From the NCBI GenBank assembly GCA_021014945.1, contig MU266538.1, forward strand, positions 1 through 49,750: 49,750 bases of DNA, in the 5' to 3' direction. Shown one piece after another: positions 23,572-34,841 of this stretch. Under the pieces are notes generated by a model, which saw nothing but the letters and a program-made list of their open reading frames with translations, was not told where the DNA came from and searched no databases. The translations under genes and the position numbers were made by a program. This stretch comes from Leucogyrophana mollusca (taxonomy: Eukaryota > Basidiomycota > Agaricomycetes > Boletales). How positions within the stretch are numbered: the first letter of the stretch is position 1; each line of letters opens with the position of its first letter.

Positions 23572-24887
23572 ATGTCACGCAGTGAGATCGCAGCACCCCA
23601 TCTCTCTAGAATTCTGAGTATCCAGTCCCACGTTGCATTCGGTTATGTGGGAGGCAAGGCCGCTGTCTTCCCCCTTCAATGTCTCGGTTATGATGTCGAT
23701 GTGCGCTTGCTCCGTTCCCGAACCTAAGCCGTCTCGAGATCTGACTGCGCTGCGGTCAGGTAGTCAACACCGTGAATTTCTCCAACCATTCGGGTTCGTA
23801 CCTGCATGTTTTTTGGTGAACGGCTACGCTTGTGTCTTATGTGCAACCAGGCTACAGGCGCTTTGGTGGCACAAAGACCACCGCCGCCGAGTTATCCCAA
23901 ATATTCGCCAGCATGGAAGAAAACGGCTTGCTGCTCCCGAGCCGCCTTCTCACCGGGTACATTCCAGAAGCGAAAGCGCTCACCGCAGTATATGATCTTG
24001 CAAAGAAGCTGAAGTCCAAAACCCCGGAGCTGATATACTTGCTTGACCGTATGGTTGTTCCCAGGCATATTTACCTATGCTAATACCTATCATTCTCCAG
24101 CTGTTATAGGTGATGCGGGTCAACTTTACGTCGCCCCAGATGTAGTCCCAGTATACCGCACCATGCTATCCCTCGCTTCTATAATCACGCCCAATTGGTT
24201 TGAAGTCGAGTAGGTTCCCCTCCCGTCCAAGTGGCACTCACCGGACTCACCTGGCACAGAGTCCTGACCGACATCAAACTTAGCGATCTCGCTTCCCTGC
24301 GCCTCGCACTCCGCAAGCTTCACACTGAATTTCACGTCCCCAACGTCGTCATCAGCTCCATACCCCTCAAACCATGGCTGCTCGATGTTCTCCCGGCGCA
24401 GCTCAGACCAGCCCCACCATTCCCTAACACAGAAGACCCAGGCTATCTGCTGTGCTTAGCGTCGGCGGCGCGGACAGATGATGCCGATACCCGGGTCCTT
24501 TCGACAATTCACGCACGCTGCGTTCCTCTCATACCCGGCTACTTCTCTGGCGTCGGTGATTTATTCTCAGCGCTCCTCATCGGGCACTTCCACTTCTCTT
24601 CTATACCCCCATCCGCCCACCCCTCAAACCCACTTGCCCACGCCACCTCCTCCGCACTCCACAAAACGCACCTCATGCTTCAGCTCACGCACGAGCACGC
24701 CAAGACACTCCCTGAGGACGAGCGCCTCCCAACAGATGAGGAGAAAGACGCGATGGAGCCCGTAAGGCGGTTCAAACGCATGCGTGGGCGGGAACTGAGG
24801 CTCGTCCAGGGTCAGGATATCATTCGATCCACGGAAATCGGCGAGCTAGGGGCAATGGATGTGTGGGAGGGCTTTTGGGAGGCGTAG
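23572..24887 (+). CDS. Pyridoxal kinase (vitamin B6 salvage)
   Basis: Five exons, 23572-23700, 23760-23793, 23851-24048, 24101-24209 and 24260-24887, give 365 residues. The enzyme phosphorylates pyridoxal, pyridoxine and pyridoxamine with ATP to make the cofactor PLP or its precursors, in the cytosol. Sequence marks of the PfkB/ribokinase superfamily pyridoxal kinases are the N-terminal [21 protein letters not shown], the [11 protein letters not shown] substrate loop, GYIPEAKAL, and the ATP-site [12 protein letters not shown]. The C-terminal anion-hole/catalytic motif is [10 protein letters not shown], with the catalytic Asp at about residue 257. The start was chosen because [10 protein letters not shown] immediately follows, as in the family. 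The length exceeds the usual 310-320, mainly through a charged C-terminal segment ([14 protein letters not shown]). It is divergent from the START gene and convergent with the first DUF6533 gene. Confidence 0.95.
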
Positions 24888-25222
24888 AATCAATAATTCG
24901 GCTGGCAAGAGTTCGTTTGCAGGGACTGATCTAGATAAATATCTATCTATACGGAAGGGAGGGGATAGATCGATGATGAGTACCACCACCCTCGACGTCA
25001 TGTAGACCCGACTTGGATTATGGCTGACAGCTGGAAGACAGACAATGGTTGTTGGTAATGCTGCTAATGTACATTGCAATTGATGTCGTTCATGTAGAGA
25101 TATGCGGTATATGAGCCATTCACCGACCGCCTACCGTATGTGCGCTTCTTGGGGCGTTTCCAAAACAGCCCTAAAGAAGTTGAGCTTGAAGAGTACTCCA
25201 AATTTCTGTACTCGGTGAAAAC
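24888..25222. other. Convergent 3' intergenic region
   Basis: This 335-bp spacer lies between the ends of pyridoxal kinase and the first DUF6533 gene. Stretches such as TAAATATCTATCTATA near 24935-24950 may serve in 3' end formation. No gene was seen. Confidence 0.35.
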
Positions 25223-26972
25223 TCACCCCTCAACGACCGCGCCTCCATCACTCCCCTGTTGTATACGTATCTCCACCATCTCGACGTCGGCCTCTACCGC
25301 TTCTAGCTCATCGTCTGGATCCTCTTCTCGCCATAGCACAGGTGGTGCGTACAAATCATTGGCCCCGGCACCCTGCTCGAAGGCCAATATCTGTCGATCG
25401 ACCTCACGACTAAGTTCTCCGGTCGTATACGACCGTGCCTGCAACCCACGGAGGTTCAGAACCAGCCGCTGGCCAGCCATGGAGAGGAGTGGGAGGGAGA
25501 AACTACTTGCGCTGTGTTAGTGGGAGGTGTTACTACGTGGGAGGTGTGACAACGTACGTAACCGCGAGGAAGTATTGTGGACGCTAACGAAGATCTTGAT
25601 CAGAGGTACTTCGCTGCCACAATAAGCGAGACTCACTTTGGCGTATACCGTCCTGGTTACGGATATCAGTGCGATGGTATGTTCGGGAAATGGCATAATT
25701 GCCTTACCACAAGATTATAATGAAAAAATTATTAAAGGTGCTAACCTGCGACGTCTCAACTTACAATCACAGCAATGAGAACGCGAATGACTTACGAGAA
25801 AGAATATCAACGCTGGAGAGATACGCTATAATGAGCCCAAGCACATCCTGCGGCAAGTGGGTAAACGTTACCGTCTTTGAACAACCGATGAAGAAGCTGT
25901 GATGGGTAAAGGCGACGGCAGATGCGCGAGTACTTGTGCAGACTCCGCATTGTTAGTGCGAAGACAGTGGTGTCAAGCACGAAACTAGGAAGCCAATGCA
26001 TAGTTCATCACACTGCATCTCATAAGGAATCCAAATGAACCAAGTACCTTGCAAGGAAGATGACCCACTAAATGGCAGTTTTAAGGATAGCCCCAGACAG
26101 TCAGTCAGTAAATGACTCACCACATATTCTGGGCGGCAAAATGTCAGCGCAACGAAACGATCGATGCATTAACGAACTTACGTGGCATAACCCCTACGCA
26201 AACCCCGATGTCTTCCAAGTACTGGAACATTTGGACTAGACACGTGATGAAATCGACGGCACCAGGGGCAAGATGTAGCCATGGCGGACTCACAGTTTTT
26301 CGAGCCGGTCCCGAATATAGTCATCCCGAGCTGAAGGAAGAGATACGTGACGTATATTGAGATGAGCCAAGCGGCCACCCGCCGCGTACAACCCCAAATC
26401 GCCCACGCACGCATGAGGACCAGGACTGGCCAGACACGTTCCATTAACGAAATACCACAGCCACAAGCAAACACGGAACTCACTGTGAATGGATTCTGTT
26501 GCAATTAGCATGTAAAGTGTTGTGAATATGTTGAACCGATGACACCACTGTATTGTGACTGACAGTGAGATGGAAGGGCCGCGGAAAATGACTGTACAGC
26601 AACATGCGAAGCGAACTAACCATCTGTGATCCATGGCTCAGCAAGCCTACTTCCTCGACGCGGATGAACGTCTGGCAAGCGAGGTTACCATAGCGGTTGA
26701 CGAGGAACGTCGCTTTCGATACTGTCCATGGGGCCTTCCAGATATACTTGAACTGTAATCGTCGAAGTGAGCATGTGCGGCATCGGTGTTCGGAGAATAA
26801 CTACCTCGTCCTCGAGTGTAAGTAGATAGTCCCACACGATAAATGTATACCCCGCTATCCCAAACGCTCTGTGGGTGTTTGTGGCACTCGTCAAAGGAGT
26901 AAGACGGATCAAGCAAGAAGCTACGCACCCCCGAATCCACAAGTCCTCCGCGAAAGACTCTGGAACCGACAT
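25223..26972 (-). CDS. DUF6533-type multi-pass membrane protein, copy A
   Basis: The gene starts MSVPESFAEDLWIR at 26972 and ends at 25223. I could trace about 14 short exons that stay in frame, giving roughly 335 residues. Recognisable blocks in order are FGIAGYTFIVWDYLLTLEDE (the DUF6533 signature), the KYIWKAPWTVSKATFLVNRY loop, WCHRFNIFTTLYMLIATES, LVLMRAWAIWGCTRRV with a following helix, FVLDTTVFALTMRSL, FNNFFIIIL, and the conserved tail GQRLVLNLRGLQARSY. The tail then becomes acidic. Six to seven hydrophobic helices are expected, so the protein sits in a membrane. The family is abundant in Agaricomycetes and has no assigned function. One exon (26121-26128) is only 8 nt long. It is paralogous to copies B and C on the same strand. 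Confidence 0.8.
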
Positions 26973-27401
26973 GTGCGGACAATGTCAAGGCTGATCCAGA
27001 TGATACGAAGAAGCTGTGGACTGAGGTGTAGAAGCGTCTCGAAGGACCGAAGCAATCAGGATATGGCCGGGGCGGAACGCTAGTAGGAAATATCGACGCG
27101 AAGAAAATTGCTAGGTCTGTTCCGGCTGACAAGGACTGAGACCTGGAGAAAACGATCAAGATATAAGTTGCGAGACAAACATGTCAGACTTATAATCGTC
27201 GCGGACTGGCGGAGCGTACGGGTCGTGATAGGACACATGAGGATACACAACTAACTTAGCTAAATTGCCCATGTACGGTCAAATTAAACGTGTCACGCAA
27301 GAACGCGAGAAAAATCTATAATTTCCCCTTTCAGAAGACTTAACATTTACACTAACGCTCACCACCAACTTCGTCGGACTCTCTGCCGTTGACCCATAAT
27401 T
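26973..27401. promoter_or_regulatory. Divergent promoter between DUF6533 copy A and the coiled-coil gene
   Basis: This 429 bp lies between opposite-facing starts. An AT-rich stretch with TCTATAATTT near 27315-27324, about 80 bp before the plus-strand ATG, is a possible TATA element. The same gene order recurs at copy C, where the neighbour is a pseudogene. Confidence 0.45.
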
Positions 27402-28180
27402 ATGGACAATAACGTTCCCGTCTTGCCTCGTCCGCTGCATATCGACTCGGCAAAGCTGTCATCCAGCTCAAGAGCTGCTGGTTTAGCTGCCGAGGATGTC
27501 AACAAAGCTAGGGTAAGAAGCTCTACAGAAACTCTATATGTCGGTACAAAGACCGCACTTGCCGCACAGACACCATCCCATCGTGGTCCTCCGAGATACA
27601 AGGAAAAGTTTGTTCCAAGCCTATCTCCCATGGTGCTTCTCACGTAGCGCTCCTCCAGGTTCCAGGCTTTAAGGGAACGATACGATCAGGTCACCGCAGT
27701 GCGTTATCCCTTACTCATAACTTTGGACAGCCTGGACAGGACTCACACGTCAGCTACACAACGAGTACGAACGCGATCTCGAACTCGCTAATGCCCGCAT
27801 GCGAAAGCTGCAAGCCGAGAACGAGTAGGTGGCGTCTTCCCTTCATCCCGCTCTGAGCCAAGTCATTCCGTCATTTCCTTCCTGTCTAATGGATCTCTAC
27901 AGTCTCCTCCTGGATGCGATAAGCATAACTGTACCCGCAACTCCTTCCCTGCTTCACCTCGTTCGCCCTTCTCCCCGTGCACCACCACCACCACCCGACC
28001 GGCCGCCGCATCCCAACGGTCACTCAAGTACTGCCAACGGCGCCGCCCGATATCATCCCGCGGAGGTACGCATCATACTCAGCGACACTCGCTCCTCAAA
28101 TAAACCACCTGAAACGCTAATTATAGCCACGTGATATGTCCCCGGGAGAGTACGTTCCACATGAAACGAACGGGCGATAG
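27402..28180 (+). CDS. Small coiled-coil protein, possibly INO80E-like
   Basis: Six exons, 27402-27512, 27570-27607, 27659-27689, 27754-27824, 27903-28065 and 28127-28180, give 155 residues. All introns are 51-78 bp with GT..AG ends, and each junction keeps the frame. Residues 46-92 form a coiled coil (RYKEKFQALRERYDQLH, NARMRKLQAENDLLLDAI). A Pro/His-rich segment (residues 104-121) and a short C-terminal tail follow. The YKEKF..L....E...LE.A..R...L..EN..LLD spacing resembles the conserved N-terminal coiled coil of INO80 chromatin-remodelling subunit E, so a nuclear role is conceivable. This is a tentative resemblance, and any short coiled-coil adaptor is possible. A decayed partial copy lies at about 41780-42115. 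Confidence 0.75.
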
Positions 28181-31100
28181 ACTTTCATCTAGCTCCTAAG
28201 GGTTACAAGTGGTGTTGTTATCTGTCTTCTCCCGTGTGGTGTACGTACACTCCAAACTGTTTTCTCTCATCGTTGCATTGGTATCGTGTCTGATGTTCCA
28301 AATTGCGTCTGATCCCCGCGCGTCACAACGACAAGTCTCCCGCTTGTATGGTACGCGCCAAGTCATTGTTAGTGCGGCGCACCTTTCTGGTATCGTGCCT
28401 CTGTTTTCCGTGACTTAGCAATACCAGCTCGCAGTCATGCTGTCATTGCTAATATTCTTTCATCTTCAAAAGGCTAAGCGAAAGGGTAGTGCAGGATGTT
28501 ATACTAATTACCGCAGATATGGTGCTGCACCCCCTGATAGAACGTACGATTGGGTCTAGGGTGCTCACATTTTATGACCGACGGTCAGGAGCTACCAGCG
28601 CCGGGAGACGACGGTTTTCTAGCATTCTGCACCAAGGAAAGGCACCGACGACAGTCCGAGCTCAAATGCCCCTTATTACTTCACGTCAAGTTCGGCGCTC
28701 GTTATCCCGTAATCCCGGAACGACTATAGGGCTATCAGCTGCCGAGTGTCCGTTAGGTTGCCAAGAAGACAGCTAGTCATCAGGAAGGCCATCTCGATCC
28801 CTCAATCAACGTTCGTCGACTCGAGCAGAAATGAGTGTGTCGATAACCAATCGGGTACGCTGTGCAATTTCGCGTCTCGATGACAGGAAGCGATAAACGC
28901 TCGCAGTCTCCCGCCCGTTTCAGGCGGTGCGCTACGAATGCGCAGTGGCGCTCATCATCGCTACGTGACAGCAATTACCAGTGGCACGGTGCATCGCTCT
29001 GGTACGAGGGACTCTTAGTTCTTAGATGATTTACCAGGCACTTATTCCATAGAAGCGGACAAACGATCCAAGTTAGTGGCGCATCGGTACCGCCGTCCCT
29101 TTGTCGACTTCGTGCACCGAGAGAAGGACGTTTATGGCCAGCATCCAATCCAATGGACCTCCAACTTGCATCAGGGCGATGCTCGGCGCTCGAGTATGGC
29201 ATTAACAATCACGAGAGAGCTTTTGGGCCTATCAGGTACGTGACATTACGCCAAGGATGACTATCTTGAGAAGTCTTTGCAGATCCTGTGGTCGAAGTTT
29301 ACAGACCTCGTGCGGACTGTCGAGTGAGCTGATATATTTCCACGAATCATCTGGGTACGCCTTGAGTTGTATCACCCTTGGTGTGTGCCTCACTCCTGAA
29401 ACAATAGGTTACCCCCGACTCCTTTGGATTTGGTCGTTGCCCTCAACACGGGATTATGTGAAGGGGTACGCATGGGTATCGATTTCCACATGGCTACGCG
29501 ATGCCAATGAACACTTATACGGGGTAACGTCTGGGAGCGAGTGAGTGTCTCACCATCCAAACTAGTGGGTGTTCTTGCACGATCCACCCGAAGAAAATTT
29601 TCCAGGTTGGCGAATCTTTGTTCTCACCGTTTTCAACACCTCGTTATTGCGTTATGGTCTATGGTCAGGATCACGCAATATACAGCCCCCCTCCCAAAAC
29701 GTATGCTCTTCTGTCGACCGCAGGGTGCAGTACTGCATTTAGACCCAAAGAGCCGCCGTCTAACAACTTGGGACTTTGCGCACAAAACCGGGACACGGAC
29801 AGGTGCTTTCGAAATGTTAATTTGTACGCCTTGAGTGTCGTGTTTTGATCACTCGGGACCTGGCAAACCGCTGGTCCCCCTACTTTTACTTGGGCCATCG
29901 CGGCCGACACACGCCCGGGCCGCTTCACGCGAGGCGCCAAGCATGATTATAGTCTGGCAGCTTTCGGACCTATGCGTCTGCAGAGAACCAAATTACCAAA
30001 GCCTGCTTAATGCGGCGGCGCTGGAGGCCGATCTTCTTACCTGGAACATAATCCCTGGCACGAAGCATCTGTGCACCCTAATTCTCTGTTGGGGATTCAC
30101 GTACTGACGAACAAATGATCGTCCACTAGGTGGCCACTGTTGGTGGCGCCGCCTCCATTCCTCCACCCCATGTGGCTCCCTACCCTTGACTTCCGGCAGT
30201 CGGACACTGCATCCAGTGTAGCAGAGGATGGAACGGCCCATCAAATGCAAGCTAATATGCCCGAGACAAAGTATCCCCACAGGATGCGAGCATGTCAAAG
30301 ACTCGCATACCGACTAATGAATGATCCACAAAGGGGGTTTCAGACCGTCCCTCACAGCAAACAGATGAGTCAAACGAATTCCCCCATGCTCAACGCACGT
30401 TCAATAATCACGAAAGTCTATGGAAATATCAGATGCATCCTGAGACCCGTGTTGGTCGCGCAACCTAATATAGCTTCCGCAACCGAGCACGACACTGCAA
30501 AATTCAGAGAGGCTCGAACCTCGAAGGTGCGCCATACAGGCACGATATTTCCACCAGATTGGCTAGGTACATCTCGACTATTTTTCTCAACCATCCCTGC
30601 CGCCATACGTTCCCGCTGTTGCATGTGGTGCATGCTCCACCGTCCATTAGCTCATCTCACCTTCCCGAGTCCAAGCGTCTGTAGTAAAACATCTTACCAA
30701 GGCCGGGCGCCGGTGATCGATTTACCTGGGACCAATTACCACTTATATGGTTCGTACGAACGAGCTTCATAACCATCTCAAAGGTTCACGTACAGCACAA
30801 ATAGTGCTCTCACACTAGGTGGTCGCCTTTGACGAAGCGTCCATTCCTTTGCGTCGGAATGCCCCCACTCCATACCAAACAGTTGGACGCCGCGTGAAAG
30901 GGTGACAGGCCTATCATACGCTCTCCCCTAAGCGGCACAAAGAGCTCAAGATGGTGCGAGCACGCCAAGATTTTGCGCACTGATGGGGGATGACTCAGAC
31001 AGGCCCTCGCCGTTGGCTGACAGTATTGTTTTCGAACATTCTTTCTCACCTCGGTAGAGGCATCACTAGCGAGTGTCTGGGTCAGTTGGACGTCCCGCAT

Positions 31101-33337
31101 ACGTCGCATGTCTGCGCAACAGCAACAATCACAGATAACACATGGACCCTATCAAACGTGCCTTATTATGTCTGGCGTAGTGCGGCGTCGTTCTGGAATC
31201 TGGATGGGGGACCAATTTTATTGATCAAACTTTCAACATAACTCAGGACTCGAGCAGCACATGATATTTCCTCAGAAGCACGGAGGTACGTCAACTCGTA
31301 TTCTGCATTCAACTTCCTCAACTCGCAACAAGGGCCGACCACCGCCAGCCCACAATTATCGTGTCTATGTTTGGATTCCTATCTTTCCGTTCGAGGTGAG
31401 GCCGTAAGAGAAAGAACGGGTGCACTTTTCAGCACATGCAACCTCAGTTACCAACGTCACGGCATTGCGTTTGGTGTCACTCTTCCTGAAATGATACCGA
31501 GGAGCTTCCCAGCCGGTTGTGGCCTCCACTATCACAATCCCCTAACCGTTTGCAAGCCTCATGCATCACGTTAGCGATCACGGAAGTGTACCGAACCTAT
31601 CAGATTGTCGCCATTATGCTTGTGATTATGTACCGGGAAGCTGGCTTGTATCCCTGCTTTTGTCCTGCTGGTGCTCCCGCTCTCCCCAGCATTTCGTCTC
31701 CCCCCCACACGGGAGAACGTCAATAAATCGCGCCACGCCAGCTCGATGCTGCCAAGGCAAACAGCCCTGGGTTCTTGTACTCTTGCATGTGTATGAGCAA
31801 GTATTCTATCTATTAATTTCTTTGAGCGCAGGGTTTAATTTCATTGGTAATTTCCAACCGTCCTCCAGCCTAAAACTCAAACATACATAAAATTCTACCG
31901 AGTAGGCAGTACGAAGACGTACCAATGGATTTTATGTAGCGGTACACATCTTCTTGCCTGGTTTCTGGAAGTATTGGCATCGCTGATATGCTAGTCGGGC
32001 GAGTGGATCGTCAGATAGGCAGTGGTGAATTTTGAGTCTTCCTCCATAACGAGCATCAGCTGCGGTGCGAATCACGTTCGTGCCAAGCAGCAGCGCGCAG
32101 GTTCTGGAAGATATTCATATGAGGCATATTTCCAACGTCGCAATATATTGCAACCCACGGAGGGGATGCGCTGCATTGGAAAATCATTTGCAGTGTTCGT
32201 CGCTACGAGGACGCGAAAGCTTCAACTGTACGGTCAGACCACAGTGGAGGAGCGAAAATCAGCTTCAGCTTGGACGGTGGCAAGAATTTCCATATGGCCT
32301 TATTGGTGAGCTTGGGACAGTCTGATGGTGGAATTGAGCCGCGGCCAGTCAAGCTGACGGTCCCAATCGTGGTCTCGTTGGACTAACTCTAGGGGCAAAG
32401 AGAGCAAAGTTTTTGAGCTTCAATCTCCGATTTGCCGGTCATACTCAGCGTGGACGCAGCCGAGACCGCGAGTATAGGATTCAATTTCCGCATGTACAGG
32501 CAAGGCGAGGTTTCGGGCCTTCGGCACTGAGCTGGAGATAACATTTGCTGGCACTGGTACTCGCCCAAGGGGACGAGCTAGTGGATATCTGCAGGCGTGG
32601 GTCTGTAAGGTAGGAGGCTGTCCTTCGACTCGGATCCCGCAAAGTAACGGTTCGCAGCAAAGGATTATATCGCGGAGCATGTGAAAGAGTCTCGAGCGTC
32701 TAATAGGAAACAGTCAACTAGGTTACTAGTAGAGGGGTGCCAGTTGACACACTTACACAGCAGACGTCTTTCTCAGTCCAATTATCTTCGGTCGCGCCCT
32801 CCAATCTGTCCCAATAACTCAATCCATAAAGATGAGCAAGCCGTGGCTTACTTGTAAAGGCCTTCCCAAACCGTCGGGATGCGTGCGGGGTGTCACGGTC
32901 GCACTAGTCTCGACACCTTACATGTAAAATCTACATTTTCCTTTTTGGTACAAGCCAATGGCTGAGCCGTCAGCTGTGCCGAGCAGTTTGAGCTGGTCTG
33001 AGCTACTTACCTATAAGCCAACGCCGTCGTAGAGCTGGCATCCCATTGAGCCACCCCGACCGACGGCTACAGTCTCACGAGCATGTTCTTGTCCAGCTCC
33101 CGGCCCCTATAGACTAAATCATTCCCGAATTGGCGCCATAACGTAGAATCAGTGATATCGCTGCAGTATTGAGGGAAAAAGAGTGTTATCAATAAACTCA
33201 ATCGCCCGATGCCTCGTGCACGCGGTGGGGCACTGGAGCCCAGTGAAGACTTGCGAGAACTGGTCACTCGTCATCCATTTTCACCGCCCAGAGTTTCGAC
33301 CCCCAGATCAACGCATCGTCATATTACCCCAAAATTC
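28181..33337. other. About 5 kb without a supportable gene
   Basis: Both strands carry only short open stretches. The longest, plus 30140-30772 (210 codons), has no domain, biased composition or splice logic. No terminal repeats, transposase or reverse transcriptase motifs were found by eye. Since it lies between paralogous blocks, it may be an old insertion or decayed duplicated DNA. The last few hundred bases hold the BTB gene's promoter. Confidence 0.35.
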
Positions 33338-34321
33338 ATGATGTCGGCAACGAGCACACAGAGTACCTCGTCTAGAGAGACAACCAAAAAGATAGCTGGA
33401 TATCCATTTGACAGCCCAGCTGCCGACATCATCCTTCGTTCATCCGACGGCGTAGACTTTCGCGTTAGCAAGCTACTCTTGTCGATGGTTTCTCCTGTGT
33501 TCAGTGACATGCTCGCAATGCCACAACCACAAGTGGCCAAAGAGAATGATTTCAAAGACGGCCTGCCTGTCGTCCTGTTGGCAGAAACGGAGTCGATCTT
33601 GGAGAAAGTACTACTTATCTGCTACCCTTCGTACCTCGGAGGGGTCGGAAAGTTGGTGGACTTGGATGAATGGGAACTGGTAACTGAAGCTGCGGGGAAA
33701 TACCAGATGGAAGCTGCAGTACAGCACATACTCGCCGAACTGGAGAAGTCATCGTTTGTCAAAAGCGACCCCCTCCGAGTGTTCGCCCTCGCGGTGCGTT
33801 TCCAAGCGGCACAGACCGCGCGAACGGCTGCAAGGAACAGCCTTCCTCTGAATCCTCTCTCAGTGGGACAGTACCCCGACATCCTTGGGTTGAGGAAAAT
33901 CTCTGGTGCAGATCTGTACCATCTGCTAAAGTACCAGTCTGCGTGCGGAGAGGCTGCCAGTGACGCAATGAAGGCATGGCACCTTCAGAATATCAGCACA
34001 TCGCTGTGGGTGTGGAGTCGCGAAAAGGCCTCGTTCGATTTCGACTTTCCCGTTGATCCGTGTTGTACCCGCGCGACCCTTTTTGGAGTGCAGTCGGCTG
34101 CATGGTGGACCAAGTACGCGAAAGAAACCTACTATGCACTCAAGGAACAGCCGACACGAGAGACAGTTCAGAATGCAGATTTGACGACAAAAGCATTAAG
34201 ACAGGCTGGGAAATGTTCGCGTTGCAGTCGAGAAGCAGCTTTGGACATGGCTCGTTTCACAGCCCACATGGCTGACTTGGTTGACCAAGCGGTATCAAAG
34301 GTGAGCAGCCTGGTCGTGTAA
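33338..34321 (+). CDS. BTB/POZ-domain protein
   Basis: A single exon of 327 residues if started at the tandem ATGs at 33338-33343. The same frame is open upstream to an ATG at 33209, which would add 43 residues. The BTB fold starts shortly after: FDSPAADIILRSSDGVDFRV, then KLLLSMVSPVFSDMLAMPQP, the classic beta-hairpin plus FxxML helix. Later segments (LVTEAAGKYQMEAAVQHILA) match the alpha-helical continuation typical of Agaricomycete BTB proteins. A CSRC pair near the C-terminus is notable. BTB domains mediate dimerisation and often link to Cul3 ligases, but no substrate-binding domain such as Kelch or MATH is visible. The shorter start is preferred because the family usually begins close to the BTB fold. 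Confidence 0.88.
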   Translation: MMSATSTQSTSSRETTKKIAGYPFDSPAADIILRSSDGVDFRVSKLLLSMVSPVFSDMLAMPQPQVAKENDFKDGLPVVLLAETESILEKVLLICYPSYLGGVGKLVDLDEWELVTEAAGKYQMEAAVQHILAELEKSSFVKSDPLRVFALAVRFQAAQTARTAARNSLPLNPLSVGQYPDILGLRKISGADLYHLLKYQSACGEAASDAMKAWHLQNISTSLWVWSREKASFDFDFPVDPCCTRATLFGVQSAAWWTKYAKETYYALKEQPTRETVQNADLTTKALRQAGKCSRCSREAALDMARFTAHMADLVDQAVSKVSSLVV

Positions 34322-34841
34322 ATCTTCCATAGGCAATCTGAGGAGCGACAACTGTAGATTGTACTTGAACTGGAGTTTGAGAAGGGTGGTGATCAGACAA
34401 CATCGTTGTGAGTGATAGGGAGGCAAAATTATGACTTAGACTGGGACCCATGGTTTCACATGCCCAATGGCCGTACAATTATGTGGTTTTTGGCTTCATT
34501 TTGCCATTAAAAGGGCCCGCAGAATGGCAAACTAACAATGATAGACCTACGAGGCCTAGCACGAGGCGGAGTCGTGCTCTGACGTCAACACAATAAATCA
34601 TGATGGATTTCAGTACTTCGCTGGAGTCCAGCCTTTACGTCTTCTGCGCGATGTGGGCTAGCATATCCCGTGATGTCCACATTGTACTAGATGGATCCCG
34701 ATATGTGCTTGTGGCTACCATCGAAAACGCATCCCCGAACTGAGTCTAGCGGGTGGGATCTAAACTACCAGTTCAGCTCGAACCGTGTTCCGGGAACCGT
34801 GAATCCGAAAACAACTCACCGGCGCTTCCACTGATCTCCCC
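34322..34841. other. Convergent intergenic region
   Basis: This 520 bp lies between the BTB gene and the end of DUF6533 copy B. It should contain both 3' ends, with an AATAAA at 34591-34596 on the plus strand. No coding exon was seen. Confidence 0.35.

Noticed and set aside
30140..30772. 210-codon plus-strand frame as a gene
   Set aside because: It is isolated, with no recognisable family and amino-acid usage unlike the confident genes nearby. I could not support it.
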